Shown piece after piece: positions 52,860 to 63,114 of a stretch of 64,000 nucleotides of DNA. The notes under the pieces were generated by a model. The model saw only the letters and a list, made by a program, of their open reading frames with translations. It was not told where the DNA came from and searched no databases. Source of the stretch: Gammaproteobacteria bacterium (lineage in GTDB: Bacteria > Pseudomonadota > Gammaproteobacteria > Steroidobacterales > Woeseiaceae); contig JAOUGX010000006.1 of NCBI GenBank assembly GCA_029865385.1, positions 17,146-81,145 on the forward strand, read 5' to 3'. Made by a program: the position numbers and the translations under genes. Position 1 is the first letter of the stretch. Each line of letters starts with the position of its first letter.

Positions 52860-53351
52860 GTGTTACCGACTGATCTTACCGTTTGTGCCGTTGTCGAACG
52901 CAACGAAAAATTCCTGATTGTCGAAGAACGCTCGTCGAATGTAGTCGTCATTACTCAACCAGGCGGACACATCGAAGCGGGCGAATCGCCGGAAGATGCC
53001 GTCGTTCGCGAAGCGATGGAAGAGACCGGGTGCGTTGTCAGCGTCAGCGGCCTGCTGGGCGTTTATCTCTGGATCCACCCGCAGACCCGCCAGCAATTTC
53101 TACGCATCGCCTATACCGCTGATCTCGTTACCGAAAACCAGAAAAGCAAGCTGGATAACGGCATACATGCAGTCCACTGGTACACGGTTGCCGATATCAA
53201 GCATCGCAAGCGCGACTGCCGGTCACCGGTCGTTCTCAGGTGCATAGACGACTACGTTTCCGGAAAACGCCAGCCTGCGACGTTGCTCGCGGGAATCAGC
53301 CCGGTGCAGAAGAACGTGGGAGCCGTACTGGCGCACGCCTGCCTGGTCTGA
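52860..53351 (+). CDS. NUDIX hydrolase, NudJ-like
   Basis: A 163-residue phosphatase of the NudJ type (thiamine-pyrophosphate/nucleotide phosphatase in E. coli). The NUDIX box GGHIEAGESPEDAVVREAMEETGC is nearly canonical (20-residue core plus ends) and the preceding SSNVVVITQPGG matches NudJ. The GTG at 52860 fits the family start. It lies upstream of mnmA, as NudJ does in many gammaproteobacteria (nudJ-mnmA). Confidence 0.88.
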   Translation: MLPTDLTVCAVVERNEKFLIVEERSSNVVVITQPGGHIEAGESPEDAVVREAMEETGCVVSVSGLLGVYLWIHPQTRQQFLRIAYTADLVTENQKSKLDNGIHAVHWYTVADIKHRKRDCRSPVVLRCIDDYVSGKRQPATLLAGISPVQKNVGAVLAHACLV

Positions 53352-53406
53352 GCAGGTCGAATTTCGCCGCCTGGTCGGGGCGAACGGTGATAAAATCACC
53401 GGCCCG

Positions 53407-54546
53407 ATGAACACCAACAATCTCAATCCAGAGGGCAAGCGCGTCGTTATCGGCCTGTCCGGCGGTGTCGATTCCGCCGTTGCGGCGTTATTGCTTAAAC
53501 GGCAGGGCGCGGATGTGCACGCGCTGCACATGACCAATTGGAACGATGACGACGGGTACTGCACGGCGGCACGCGACCTGCAGGATGCGCGCCAGCTTTG
53601 TGACAAGCTGGACGTGCCCTTGCATCATGTGAATTTCGCGAAAGAGTACCGTGATCAGGTATTCGAACATTTTCTGCAGGAATACCGTGCAGGGCGAACG
53701 CCCAATCCAGACGTGCTGTGCAACCGCGAAATCAAGTTTGGCGTATTTCGGCAATACGCCAAACGCCTCGGCGCGGACTTAATGGCAACAGGACATTACG
53801 CGCGGACTCGCGTGGTGGATAACCGTGTGCAATTGCTCAAGGCGGCGGACAAGTCAAAGGATCAGAGCTATTTTCTGCATGCGGTAGGTGCCGAGGCGCT
53901 TTCCGAGGCGCTGTTTCCTTTGGGAGAGCTGCAGAAGTCCGAGGTCCGGGAAATTGCGAGAGACAACGGACTGCATGTCAGTGGCAAGCGGGACAGCACC
54001 GGTATCTGCTTTATTGGTGAACGACCGTTCCGCGAGTTCCTGAGTGCCTACCTGCCCGCCAATCCCGGTCCCATCCGCAGTGCCGACGGAATGACGATCG
54101 GCCAGCACAACGGACTCATGTATTACACTATCGGCCAGCGTCAGGGGCTCGGTGTCGGCGGACGACGGGATGCGTCGGACGCGCCATGGTATGTAGCGGC
54201 AAAAGACCTGGAGAATAATGCTCTGATCGTTGTCCAGGGCGAACACGACCTGCTCTATTGCGATCACCTGGCAACGGGCCCTGTCAGCTGGATCGGCGAG
54301 CCACCTGAAATACTGGCTCGTAAAGGGGCGATGCCCTGCGCGGCAAAGATTCGTTACCGGCAGTCGGACCAGACCTGCCTTGTGCGCCGGGCCGGCAATG
54401 CCGGCATCGAAGTTCTCTTCGAATTGCGGCAGCGTGCCATCGCTCCCGGTCAGTACGCGGTGCTCTATGACGGCGACAGATGCCTTGGCGGTGCGATTAT
54501 CGAGCAGCTGCTCTCAGGGACAGATGCGCTGCGTGCGGTTGGCTAA
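53407..54546 (+). CDS. mnmA: tRNA-specific 2-thiouridylase MnmA
   Basis: A 379-residue enzyme that makes 2-thiouridine at the wobble position U34 of tRNA-Glu, -Gln and -Lys. The PP-loop motif [16 protein letters not shown] opens the protein. The catalytic cysteines lie in [12 protein letters not shown] and [11 protein letters not shown]. The C-terminal beta-barrel domain (CAAKIRYRQ) is complete. The ATG lies 55 bases after the NUDIX gene. Confidence 0.96.
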   Translation: MNTNNLNPEGKRVVIGLSGGVDSAVAALLLKRQGADVHALHMTNWNDDDGYCTAARDLQDARQLCDKLDVPLHHVNFAKEYRDQVFEHFLQEYRAGRTPNPDVLCNREIKFGVFRQYAKRLGADLMATGHYARTRVVDNRVQLLKAADKSKDQSYFLHAVGAEALSEALFPLGELQKSEVREIARDNGLHVSGKRDSTGICFIGERPFREFLSAYLPANPGPIRSADGMTIGQHNGLMYYTIGQRQGLGVGGRRDASDAPWYVAAKDLENNALIVVQGEHDLLYCDHLATGPVSWIGEPPEILARKGAMPCAAKIRYRQSDQTCLVRRAGNAGIEVLFELRQRAIAPGQYAVLYDGDRCLGGAIIEQLLSGTDALRAVG

Positions 54547-54605
54547 CCCGTTATAATGCTGCACCGCAGTTTGCAGTAACACTCACCAATCCCGGAGAAA
54601 ATAAT

Positions 54606-57284
54606 ATGACGGACAGCTTCGGCGCTCGTTCAATGCTTGAGGTTGACGGCAAGCAGTATGAAATCTACAGACTGAATGCCGTAACGGAGGGTCATGCAAA
54701 TCGCCTGCCCTTCTCGCTGAAAATCCTCATGGAGAACCTGTTGCGCCATGAAGATGGCCGCGATGTAACGCGAGACGACATCCTGGCGCTTGCAAACTGG
54801 GACCCGAAAGCCGAACCCAGCACTGAAATTTCCTTTACGCCGGCACGTGTCATCCTGCAGGATTTTACCGGCGTGCCGGCCGTCGTCGACCTCGCCGCCA
54901 TGCGCGACGCCGTCGTCAAGCTCGGCGGGTCGGCAGACAGTATAAACCCGTTGTCACCGGCGGAACTCGTCATTGACCATTCGGTGCAGGTCGACAATTA
55001 CGGTGCCGCGAACTCGCTGGATCTGAATAACAAGATCGAGTTCAATCGAAACAAGGAACGTTATTCTTTCCTGCGTTGGGGCCAGGGAGCGTTCGAAAAT
55101 TTCCGCGTGGTGCCGCCGAATACCGGCATCGTGCACCAGGTGAACCTCGAGTACCTCAGCCGGGTCGTGTTCGATGCCAAAAAGGACGGCAATCGCTGTG
55201 CATATCCGGATACCGTGGTCGGCACCGATTCGCACACGACGATGATCAATGGCCTCGGTGTTCTGGGCTGGGGTGTCGGCGGAATCGAGGCTGAAGCAGC
55301 GATGCTCGGTCAGCCCATCACGATGCTCATCCCGCACGTGGTCGGATTCAAATTGACGGGAAAGCTCGCCGAAGGAACGACGGCGACCGATCTCGTACTG
55401 ACAGTCACGCAAATGCTACGCGCCAAAGGCGTTGTCGGGAAGTTCGTGGAATTCTACGGTGACGGACTGGCGCAGTTGCCACTTGCCGACCGCGCGACGA
55501 TAGGCAACATGTCGCCGGAATTCGGCAGCACCTGTGCCATTTTCCCGATCGACGGAGAAACACTTCGGTATCTCGAGTTGTCCGGCAGGGACAAGTCGCA
55601 AATCCGTTTGATAGAGGCCTATTCCAAGGAGCAAGGCCTGTGGCGCAAAGACGGACAGGCGGACGCGCTGTACAGCGACACGCTGGAACTGGACATGGGC
55701 ACCGTAGAACCCAGTCTCGCCGGTCCGAAGCGGCCACAAGACCGGATCGCCCTCGGTGATGCCGATACCTCGTTCCGCAAACATCTCGAGACCGCTGTAG
55801 CCAAGCGAAAAAGCGGCGGCTCGGCAAAGTTGACCCTTGACGGAAAACCTACCGAGATTCGTGATGGTGCTGTGCTGATCGCAGCCATTACCAGTTGCAC
55901 AAACACGTCCAATCCGGCAGTCATGGTTGCTGCCGGCCTAATTGCGAGAAATGCCCGGGCAAAAGGTCTCAAATCAAAGCCCTGGGTAAAAACGAGCCTC
56001 GCTCCCGGATCAAAAGTGGTTACCGGTTATCTCGAGAAGGCGAATTTGCTCGATGATCTGGATGCGCTGGGTTTCTATACGGTTGGTTACGGTTGCACGA
56101 CCTGCATCGGTAATTCGGGGCCGTTGCGCCCGGAGATCTCACAAGCCGTCAAGGACGGGGCCATTGTGGGATGCAGCGTGTTGTCCGGCAACCGAAACTT
56201 CGAAGGCCGCATACACCCGGAAGTTCAGATGAACTTCCTGGCCTCGCCCCCGCTCGTCGTGGCCTATGCACTGGCAGGCAATATGGATGTCAATCTTTAC
56301 AAGGAACCGCTCGGTACCGGCAAGGACGGCAAGCCTGTCTACATGAAGGACATCTGGCCCGGGCAAAAGGAAATCCAGGAAGTCATCGCAGGCAGCATCA
56401 ACTCCGACATGTTCACGTCGAGTTACGGCAGCGTATTCGCCGGCGATGCAAACTGGAACAGCCTCAAGGTGCCGCAGGGTAAGATTTATACTTGGGACGA
56501 AGAATCGACCTATGTGAAGAACCCGCCCTACTTCGAGGGCATGACGTTAGAGACGAAGCCCGTGCAGGATATCAGCGGAGCGCGTGCGTTGGCCGTTCTC
56601 GGCGACTCGGTTACGACCGATCATATTTCGCCGGCCGGCAGCATCGCCCCTGACAGTCCGGCAGCGGCATATCTGAAATCGCTGGGGATCAAGCCTGTCG
56701 ATTTCAATTCCTACGGGTCTCGCCGCGGCAACCACGAAGTCATGATGCGCGGCACTTTCGCCAATATCCGGCTGCGAAACCGGCTTGCTCCGGGAACCGA
56801 AGGCGGCTGGACGCGATTTCAGCCAGACGATGAACAGATGTCGATATATGACGCATCGCTGAAGTATCAGAAATCCGGTACCCCGTTAATCATCCTGGCC
56901 GGCAGCGAATACGGCACCGGCTCATCGCGTGACTGGGCTGCGAAAGGTACCGTGCTGCTGGGCGTCAAGGCCGTGATTGCGAAGAGCTTCGAGCGGATTC
57001 ACCGTTCCAACCTGATCGGCATGGGCGTCCTCCCGTTGCAGTTTCAGCACAGCGAAAGCGCCGAGTCTCTCGGACTCACAGGTCATGAGTTGTTTGATAT
57101 CAAGGGGCAATCCGACCCGAAAGCCAAGCTGGTCACCGTGACTGCCACTCCGGCGAAAGGCAAACCGATCGTATTCAAAGCGGAGGTGCGCATCGACACG
57201 CCGAAGGAACGCGACTACTACGAGCATGGCGGCATCCTGCATTACGTCTTGCGCCAGCTGGCAACGGCAAGGAAAGCGGCCTGA
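54606..57284 (+). CDS. acnA: Aconitate hydratase AcnA
   Basis: An 892-residue [4Fe-4S] TCA enzyme of the AcnA/IRP1 type. Cluster cysteines lie in [10 protein letters not shown] and [13 protein letters not shown]. The swivel domain [15 protein letters not shown] and [16 protein letters not shown] are present. I set the start at the ATG at 54606 with GGAG upstream; a longer open frame overlaps the mnmA end and is not likely. E. coli AcnA has 891 residues. Confidence 0.97.
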   Translation: MTDSFGARSMLEVDGKQYEIYRLNAVTEGHANRLPFSLKILMENLLRHEDGRDVTRDDILALANWDPKAEPSTEISFTPARVILQDFTGVPAVVDLAAMRDAVVKLGGSADSINPLSPAELVIDHSVQVDNYGAANSLDLNNKIEFNRNKERYSFLRWGQGAFENFRVVPPNTGIVHQVNLEYLSRVVFDAKKDGNRCAYPDTVVGTDSHTTMINGLGVLGWGVGGIEAEAAMLGQPITMLIPHVVGFKLTGKLAEGTTATDLVLTVTQMLRAKGVVGKFVEFYGDGLAQLPLADRATIGNMSPEFGSTCAIFPIDGETLRYLELSGRDKSQIRLIEAYSKEQGLWRKDGQADALYSDTLELDMGTVEPSLAGPKRPQDRIALGDADTSFRKHLETAVAKRKSGGSAKLTLDGKPTEIRDGAVLIAAITSCTNTSNPAVMVAAGLIARNARAKGLKSKPWVKTSLAPGSKVVTGYLEKANLLDDLDALGFYTVGYGCTTCIGNSGPLRPEISQAVKDGAIVGCSVLSGNRNFEGRIHPEVQMNFLASPPLVVAYALAGNMDVNLYKEPLGTGKDGKPVYMKDIWPGQKEIQEVIAGSINSDMFTSSYGSVFAGDANWNSLKVPQGKIYTWDEESTYVKNPPYFEGMTLETKPVQDISGARALAVLGDSVTTDHISPAGSIAPDSPAAAYLKSLGIKPVDFNSYGSRRGNHEVMMRGTFANIRLRNRLAPGTEGGWTRFQPDDEQMSIYDASLKYQKSGTPLIILAGSEYGTGSSRDWAAKGTVLLGVKAVIAKSFERIHRSNLIGMGVLPLQFQHSESAESLGLTGHELFDIKGQSDPKAKLVTVTATPAKGKPIVFKAEVRIDTPKERDYYEHGGILHYVLRQLATARKAA

Positions 57285-57286
57285 GC

Positions 57287-58291
57287 ATGGGATTGCGCAG
57301 TCGCCTTACCGACATCGTGACGTTGCCCTGGTGGAAGCAGGCAACGATCTACACCGTTGTGGTCTTGCTGCTGCTGCAGCTTTTCTTCGGCTGGTACTGG
57401 TCAAGGGAGCCGGCAATTTTCTGGGTTAATCAAAAGGCTGATGATGAAAGGACGGTCATAGGCTATCCGACCACCGACACGCTTATTCGGGTAGCTGAAA
57501 CAATGCTCGACAAACCGGGCGGCTATCTGAGCAACGACGTCACGCCACCCAGCGTGTTTCTGGACAACATTCCCAACTGGGAATTCGGCGTGTTGCAACA
57601 ACTTCGCGATCTGGCCCGGGTTATCCGAAACGACCATAGCCGAAGCCAGTCACAGTCTCGAGAGGATCCCGATATTGCGGCGGCCGAACCGCGCTTTTCC
57701 ATAGATAACGAGTCATGGGCGTTTCCCCGCGCGGAAACCGAGTACCGGCTGTCAATCGAGGGATTTCGCAATTACCGGGACCGTCTGTCCGGCATCGGTG
57801 CGCCAGAGGCGCAGTTCTTCGCGCGAGCGGATAACCTGCGTGAATGGCTTGCGCAGGTCGAGAAACGACTCGGCAGCCTTAGCCGGCGGCTCGGCGACAG
57901 CGTTGCAACCACGGTAATCAATACCGACCTCGCCGGAGACCCCGCTGCCGAGGCAAACACGACGCTGGCCGACAGAGTGCCGGTGCGGACCTCATGGTTT
58001 GAGATCGACGACGTGTTTTTCGAGGCTCGCGGCACATCGTTTGCACTGGTGCACTTCTTCCGCGCCGCCGAATTCGATTTTGCCCAGGTGTTGGACGACA
58101 AGAATGCTCGCGCCAGCGTCCGGCAGATCATTCGGGAACTGGAAGCGAGCCTGCAACCGTTGCGCTCGCCAATGGTATTGAATGGCGGAGGATTCGGCCT
58201 TTTCGCGAATCACTCGCTGGTCATGGCCAACTACATGGCGCGTGCAAATGCCGCCGTCATCAATCTTCGCGAGCTGCTGGATCAGGGATAA
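57287..58291 (+). CDS. DUF2333-family protein, membrane-anchored
   Basis: A 334-residue protein. One N-terminal transmembrane helix (about residues 20-39, [19 protein letters not shown]) anchors a long extracytoplasmic domain. Segments [25 protein letters not shown] and NRLREW-like text ([20 protein letters not shown]) match the DUF2333 family found in gammaproteobacteria. Function unknown. It starts 2 bases after acnA and ends in a double stop (TAATAA). Confidence 0.82.
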   Translation: MGLRSRLTDIVTLPWWKQATIYTVVVLLLLQLFFGWYWSREPAIFWVNQKADDERTVIGYPTTDTLIRVAETMLDKPGGYLSNDVTPPSVFLDNIPNWEFGVLQQLRDLARVIRNDHSRSQSQSREDPDIAAAEPRFSIDNESWAFPRAETEYRLSIEGFRNYRDRLSGIGAPEAQFFARADNLREWLAQVEKRLGSLSRRLGDSVATTVINTDLAGDPAAEANTTLADRVPVRTSWFEIDDVFFEARGTSFALVHFFRAAEFDFAQVLDDKNARASVRQIIRELEASLQPLRSPMVLNGGGFGLFANHSLVMANYMARANAAVINLRELLDQG

Positions 58292-58331
58292 TAAGTAACA
58301 ACAAGTTATTTATATAAAAAATTGTTTTTTA

Positions 58332-59102
58332 TTAATAAAGTCCAAGCCAAGCGGGCACGACCTGCCAGCATTCCGTGAGCTCTCTATCCAATCGGCGATA
58401 GTTCGGCTCGAAGTTGCCAACCAGTTTCCAGAAGCGCCTGGAGTGATTCATGTGTTGCCCGTGGCACAACTCGTGAATCATCAGATAACGAACCAACGAT
58501 GGCTTCAGAAACAGCAGGCACAGGTTCAGGCTGATGGTCCCGCTGGAACTTCGGCTGCCCCAGCAGGTGCGTTGCGCGCGGACATGCATTTTCTTGAAGC
58601 CGATTCCCGTCAGACGGGAATGTTCCGCGAGCGCGGGCGCAAACTCTTCTTTTGCAACGGAGGCGAGCCAGCGTTTGATGGCTGCCAGGCATTGACCGTG
58701 GTCCGTCGTATTGCCACGAAGTGTCAGAAGGCCGCCATTGACCCTGTATCGCACGCTCTTCAGACTTGCGTCCCTGCTGTACTGCACCAGCATCGAGCGG
58801 CCCAGAGCCGGCATGTCAATGCGTACGGGGAGCGCAAACGATTCCGGCATGTGATTACTGGCAAAGGAATCCCGCGCCTTGCGGATCCAGTCGCGGTTTT
58901 CGGCGACGAAGTTCGCCACTTCCACTGGCTTCGTACGTTTCGGTACGACGACCTCGACGCGGCCACGCGGAAAGACCTTGATAGACAGCCGCCGGGCGCG
59001 AGCGCTCTCACGAATGGCAAAGCCCGGCTCACCACTGCCGGGCTTTGCGGCAATCGCGTCTTCGGGAGGGAAAAGCGGTATCTGACGGGCCGTAGTCTGC
59101 AC
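58332..59102 (-). CDS. YgjP-like metal-dependent hydrolase (M48/DUF45)
   Basis: A 256-residue predicted zinc peptidase. The motif HELCHGQHMNHSRRFW carries the HExxH core plus a downstream His. The preceding MHVRAQRTCWGSRSSSGTISLN contains the WGS-type segment that marks the YgjP/DUF45 family. No signal peptide, so probably cytoplasmic. The start is GTG at 59102. It is convergent with the DUF2333 gene across about 40 AT-rich bases, and both genes end with TAATAA-type double stops. Confidence 0.85.
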   Translation of the reverse strand: MQTTARQIPLFPPEDAIAAKPGSGEPGFAIRESARARRLSIKVFPRGRVEVVVPKRTKPVEVANFVAENRDWIRKARDSFASNHMPESFALPVRIDMPALGRSMLVQYSRDASLKSVRYRVNGGLLTLRGNTTDHGQCLAAIKRWLASVAKEEFAPALAEHSRLTGIGFKKMHVRAQRTCWGSRSSSGTISLNLCLLFLKPSLVRYLMIHELCHGQHMNHSRRFWKLVGNFEPNYRRLDRELTECWQVVPAWLGLY

Positions 59103-59112
59103 GGCCCCTAGT

Positions 59113-59859
59113 TTACGGGCGATTGCCGCTAAAGCGAACAGCGTCTTCCATGCTCATTACGCCGGAAACCGAGCCGACTGACGCCGAATCGTGAATGTAA
59201 AGCTCGACTTCGCGCTCCAGGTGAACTTTGCCTTCCACCGTCGATTCAGGCCCGATTACCACCCGTGGTTTGCGCTGATTCTTCCAGCCCCAGCCCGATG
59301 GCTTCTCTACCCGCAGGTCGCCTTTGATAACCGACCCGTCCGCCACCAGTACGTCGCCATTGACGGTGCTCAGGTCGCCGCCGATTTCGCTACCCAGAAT
59401 CTCGAATTCACCGTTGACGTTGCCCACATCCTGCGCCACCTTCGACCCTTCATCCACGGAGATCTTGCCGTTGACAACGGATATCTCGCCATCGACCACT
59501 ACCGCCTTGCCAAGCCGGATGCTGCCGTTGACTCCGTTTATGTCGCCGGTAGTCGCATTGGAACCGACCTGTATGCTGCCATTGACCGTATCGAGGTCGC
59601 GGACGGTCGAGTCATCGCCGACCCGAATCGCGCCGTTGACGGTTTCCAGTGACCCATCGACGATGGCACCGCTGCCCACCGTGATGCTGCCATTGACCGA
59701 TGACTCGCCGGAACTCCTGGCGCCGTCTTCGATCTTCACACTCTTGTTGACGCTGCCGGCCTCGACCGGAGCAACCAGCGCCAGCAATAACAGCAGGATC
59801 AGCATGCCCATAAACGCCGACCGCGAATCCAGATTCTTCAGCATTGTCGTACTCCTCAT
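59113..59859 (-). CDS. Secreted repeat protein with seven VNG repeats (predicted beta-solenoid)
   Basis: A 248-residue protein from the ATG at 59859 (another possible ATG lies at 59844). A signal peptide (MGMLILLLLLALVAPVEAGS) leads to seven tandem units of 18-19 residues, each opening with VNG (VNGSITVGSGA, VNGAIRVGDDS, VNGSIQVGSNA, VNGSIRLGKAV, VNGKISVDEGS, VNGEFEILGSE, VNGDVLVADGS). The regular period and alternating hydrophobic residues suggest a beta-helix akin to bactofilin or polymer-forming proteins. A basic, Trp-containing linker (PSGWGWKNQRKPR) precedes a non-repeat end. Probably periplasmic or surface. No function known. Confidence 0.75.
   Translation of the reverse strand: MRSTTMLKNLDSRSAFMGMLILLLLLALVAPVEAGSVNKSVKIEDGARSSGESSVNGSITVGSGAIVDGSLETVNGAIRVGDDSTVRDLDTVNGSIQVGSNATTGDINGVNGSIRLGKAVVVDGEISVVNGKISVDEGSKVAQDVGNVNGEFEILGSEIGGDLSTVNGDVLVADGSVIKGDLRVEKPSGWGWKNQRKPRVVIGPESTVEGKVHLEREVELYIHDSASVGSVSGVMSMEDAVRFSGNRP
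59356..59697 (-). repeat. Seven tandem 18-19-codon repeats within the VNG protein gene
   Basis: The VNG motifs fall at intervals of 19, 18, 18, 19, 19 and 18 codons. The DNA has diverged between units (GTTGAC and similar), so this is an old protein repeat rather than a recent DNA duplication. Confidence 0.8.
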
Positions 59860-59950
59860 CGTCTTCCCCACCCTTTCAATGCTTCATAGATACCGCCCAC
59901 GACCAAATGGTTGCAAAGGCATGGCAAAACAGGGCTGCCTAAGGAATTTG

Positions 59951-60994
59951 TCAGGATCCTTCAAACGTGCAGGAACTTGCCATCAACTTGAAACGCAACG
60001 GCAAAAATGCCGTTTCGAGAGTGTCGGAATCAACGCTGTAGATGTTCCACGACGGGCCAAGAACCATTGATCCGGACTCGTAGATCGAGGTCGGCGCAAA
60101 CATGGGATGGTCGAGAAAGTACCAAAAATCGTCCTTGGACCTTTGCCCACAGGTACATGCTCGCGTAGGCTGCTCGCGGCATTGCCAGCGCCTGAGGGCT
60201 AGCAGTTCTTGGCCTGCGACAGTGTTCTCACAGGCAATTGTCGGATCGTCCCAGCCGATCGCTATGTATCCGGGCCGGCGTTCTGCTTCCGCGTCCAGCC
60301 CGGTGCAATTCACCAGCTGATAGTTCGGATCCGTTAGCTCGCTTGGCGGCTGTTCCCCTGCCGCGTAACGATTCTTGAGAGATTCGGCGAGCAAGCCCAC
60401 AGCGGATTGAGGATTGCTGGCCTGCAGAATCCGATCGATACGAGACGTCCGTTCGATTGCCGCTGCAGCAGCCGCATCCCTGATGTCAACCGCCTCGACC
60501 GCGACGCGCTTGATCGGAGTGCCGTCCCAGGCGGCAAACGATTTCAGAAAGCGCAGCAGATGAGCCTGAGCCTCGTCGTCACAGCAAAGCGTGCAGCCCT
60601 TCGCATATCCTGGCCAGCTTTCGTCGGAATACCAAACTGGCTCTTTGGTCATCGAGTCAGTCAGTTCATAGTAGATCGCATTGCCCGCGAATCGGAACGA
60701 CAAAACGTACCGTGCCGAGTTTTCGTCCGGCGTCAAATTGGCTTTACCGAGAGAGAGTGTTCTCGTCACCGCGTCGGCAAAACTCTCTGGTGCGAGCCAT
60801 AGTTTTGTTGCAGCCCAGGTCGCGCAGGTGTACGCGTCGGTGCCCGCCGAGCCAACAAAGACTGCATCCTGGACAGAAACGAGGACAGGGCTATCCGGCT
60901 CAGGCACGATCGCCCGAGGCGATGCTGTACCGCATCCCTGTAAAGCCGCCAGGCCTGCCAGAACGGCAAAGTGAAAGACCGATTTCATGAACAT
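59951..60994 (-). CDS. Cysteine-rich lipoprotein of unknown function
   Basis: A 347-residue protein. The signal peptide ends in a lipobox (LAALQGC), so it is predicted to be lipid-anchored. The mature part has many cysteines, including CTLCCDDE and CREQPTRACTCGQR, plus a segment NAIYYELTDSMTKEPVWYS that looks like a PBP-like lipoprotein barrel. A GGAG site lies seven bases before the ATG at 60994. It is divergent from the ABC exporter genes. I do not recognise the family. Confidence 0.75.
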   Translation of the reverse strand: MFMKSVFHFAVLAGLAALQGCGTASPRAIVPEPDSPVLVSVQDAVFVGSAGTDAYTCATWAATKLWLAPESFADAVTRTLSLGKANLTPDENSARYVLSFRFAGNAIYYELTDSMTKEPVWYSDESWPGYAKGCTLCCDDEAQAHLLRFLKSFAAWDGTPIKRVAVEAVDIRDAAAAAAIERTSRIDRILQASNPQSAVGLLAESLKNRYAAGEQPPSELTDPNYQLVNCTGLDAEAERRPGYIAIGWDDPTIACENTVAGQELLALRRWQCREQPTRACTCGQRSKDDFWYFLDHPMFAPTSIYESGSMVLGPSWNIYSVDSDTLETAFLPLRFKLMASSCTFEGS

Positions 60995-61175
60995 CTCAAC
61001 ACTCCGAGGCCATATTCAACTTGGGTCAGCCGTGACCTCGCGCAAGTCTATCACCGGACCTTGCGAAGACAGGTCAACAGATGAACACGCCGATGTCTGC
61101 AGTTCTGGAATCCTATCGATGAATCTATGACAGTCGACGCGCAAAAGGTAACCTTACGGATACGACCTGAAGAGA

Positions 61176-62072
61176 ATGAGCCAGTCAATGCCTGCCGCCC
61201 TGGAAGCCCGACACCTGATCAAGACCTATCCGAAGGTTCTCGCCGTTGATGACGTGAGCTTTGCCGTTGAGGAGGGAATCTGCTTCGGGCTGCTGGGGCC
61301 GAACGGCGCCGGCAAGACCACAACCGTCGAGATCATCGAAGGCGTAACGCCGGCCAGCGCCGGCGAGGTCTACTACTTCGGCAAGCCAGTCGGCTCCAGT
61401 TTTCGTGAAGAAGCCGGCATCCAATTCCAGAATACGGCCTTGCAGGACCATATTACCGTCCTTGAAACCCTGCAGATGTTTCAGGCCTTGTACGATCGTC
61501 GAGCAGATCTCGAACGCATAATCGATGAGTGCTCGCTGCGGGAGTTGCTGAACCGTGACAATCGAAAACTTTCCGGCGGCCAGCGACAGCGGCTGCTGCT
61601 TGCCGTTGCGCTCGTCAACAAACCGCGGCTCGTGTTCCTCGATGAGCCGACCACAGGACTCGATCCGCAAGCGCGACGAAACTTCTGGGACCTGGTCAAC
61701 CGCATACGGCGGGATGGTACAACAATAGTACTTACCACCCACTACATGGACGAAGCGCAGATACTGTGCGACGAAATTGCCATCATGGATGCCGGCAAGA
61801 TAATTACTCAGGGCAGTCCGACGGAACTCCTCCATCGCCAATACAGCAATGCCATCATGGAATTGCCACTATCCGATATCAGCGGCGACCTTTCGACAAT
61901 CAAACATCGCGTATTGGATACCCAGGGGCTCGTCGAAATTGCGACCGATGACGTAAACGCCTCTTTGCAGGCGCTCCGCGCACAGGTAACGGGGCTGAAC
62001 CGGCTGCGAATTCGCCAGCCCAATCTCGAGGATCTCTTCCTGGATCTCACCGGGCATTCATTGCGTGCCTGA
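61176..62072 (+). CDS. ABC transporter ATP-binding protein (ABC-2 type exporter)
   Basis: A 298-residue ATPase. Walker A GPNGAGKTTTVEI, Q-loop region IQFQNTALQDHITVLE, signature LSGGQRQRLLLAVALV, Walker B RLVFLDEPTTGLD and H-loop LTTHYMDEAQILC are all present. The C-terminal ~80 residues form the extra domain of DrrA/CcmA2-like exporters. The ATG at 61176 has a GAAGAGA sequence upstream. The permease follows by 19 bases. The substrate is unknown. Confidence 0.94.
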   Translation: MSQSMPAALEARHLIKTYPKVLAVDDVSFAVEEGICFGLLGPNGAGKTTTVEIIEGVTPASAGEVYYFGKPVGSSFREEAGIQFQNTALQDHITVLETLQMFQALYDRRADLERIIDECSLRELLNRDNRKLSGGQRQRLLLAVALVNKPRLVFLDEPTTGLDPQARRNFWDLVNRIRRDGTTIVLTTHYMDEAQILCDEIAIMDAGKIITQGSPTELLHRQYSNAIMELPLSDISGDLSTIKHRVLDTQGLVEIATDDVNASLQALRAQVTGLNRLRIRQPNLEDLFLDLTGHSLRA

Positions 62073-62091
62073 CTTCAAGGCCGATTGATTC

Positions 62092-63108
62092 ATGATCAAG
62101 CGTATCTACGCAATTTTCCGCGCGCGGAATCTCGAGTTTCTCCGGGACAGGGGTACATTGACATGGAATATCGTACTGCCGGTTGCGTTGATGTTAGGGT
62201 TGTCATTCATCTTTAGCGGCGATCGCCCGGAGTACACGGTTGGCGTATTGCAGCAAGCAGCAGAGATTGACGAATCGGTGCATCCGTTCCTGCGGACACG
62301 CTACATCGAATTCGTTGCCGTCCACGACAAGGCGGCCGGATTCCGTAAAATCGAAAGACATCAACTGGACCTGCTGGTCAGCTTCGAAGCGCCGCCGGAG
62401 TACTGGATCAATCCAGACTCGTCCAAGGGCTACTTTGCTGAACTTGCGCTACTGCAGACGGATACAGACGGTCGCATCGTGAAATCGCCAATTGAGGGTG
62501 ATGCGGTTCGATACGTGGACTGGGTGCTGCCCGGCATTCTCGCGATGAACATGATGTTCAGTTGCCTTTTCGGCGTCGGTTACGTCGTCGTTCGATACAG
62601 GAAGAACGGTTTTCTCAAGCGCCTGCGCGCAACGCCGTTGCGGGCAATCGAGTTCGTTATCGCGCAGGTGGCGTCCAGGCTTATCCTGATTCTCGTGATT
62701 ACAATTTTTGTATACGCCGGCACCGCGTGGTTTCTCGACACGCGCATGGATGGCAGCTACCTCGCGTTGCTGGTTGTCGCCCTGCTCGGCTGCATTACCC
62801 TGATTTCGCTCGGACTGCTGGTTGCCGCCCGTGTAACCAGCGAGGAGCTGGCCGGTGGACTGCTCAATCTCGCTACCTGGCCGATGATGATGCTGTCCGG
62901 GGTGTGGTATTCCCTGGAATCTGCGAATGAATGGGTCCGGCAGGTGGCCAATGTATTTCCGCTGACTCACATACTCAACGCTGCACGTTCGATCATGCTC
63001 GACGGATCGACGCTTGCAGAAGTTTTGCCGGAGCTGCTGATTCTCGCGTCGATGAGCGTCGTGTTTCTTTCAATTGCCGCCAGCGTCTTTCGCTGGCGAT
63101 CCGGTTAA
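62092..63108 (+). CDS. ABC-2 type permease
   Basis: A 338-residue permease with six transmembrane helices. The first helix (TLTWNIVLPVALMLGLSFIF) is followed by a large extracytoplasmic domain of about 120 residues, then five helices in the second half (MNMMFSCLFGVGYVVVRYRK onward, LATWPMMMLSGVWYSLES). This layout is that of the YhgE/DrrB-like ABC2_membrane_3 exporters. It pairs with the upstream ATPase. Confidence 0.9.
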   Translation: MIKRIYAIFRARNLEFLRDRGTLTWNIVLPVALMLGLSFIFSGDRPEYTVGVLQQAAEIDESVHPFLRTRYIEFVAVHDKAAGFRKIERHQLDLLVSFEAPPEYWINPDSSKGYFAELALLQTDTDGRIVKSPIEGDAVRYVDWVLPGILAMNMMFSCLFGVGYVVVRYRKNGFLKRLRATPLRAIEFVIAQVASRLILILVITIFVYAGTAWFLDTRMDGSYLALLVVALLGCITLISLGLLVAARVTSEELAGGLLNLATWPMMMLSGVWYSLESANEWVRQVANVFPLTHILNAARSIMLDGSTLAEVLPELLILASMSVVFLSIAASVFRWRSG

Positions 63109-63114
63109 TCCGTT

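Noticed and set aside
58292..58331. AT-rich gap with T runs between the DUF2333 and YgjP-like genes, considered as a bidirectional terminator
   Set aside because: It has T and A runs but no GC-rich stem on either side; only a weak AACAA/TTGTT pairing.
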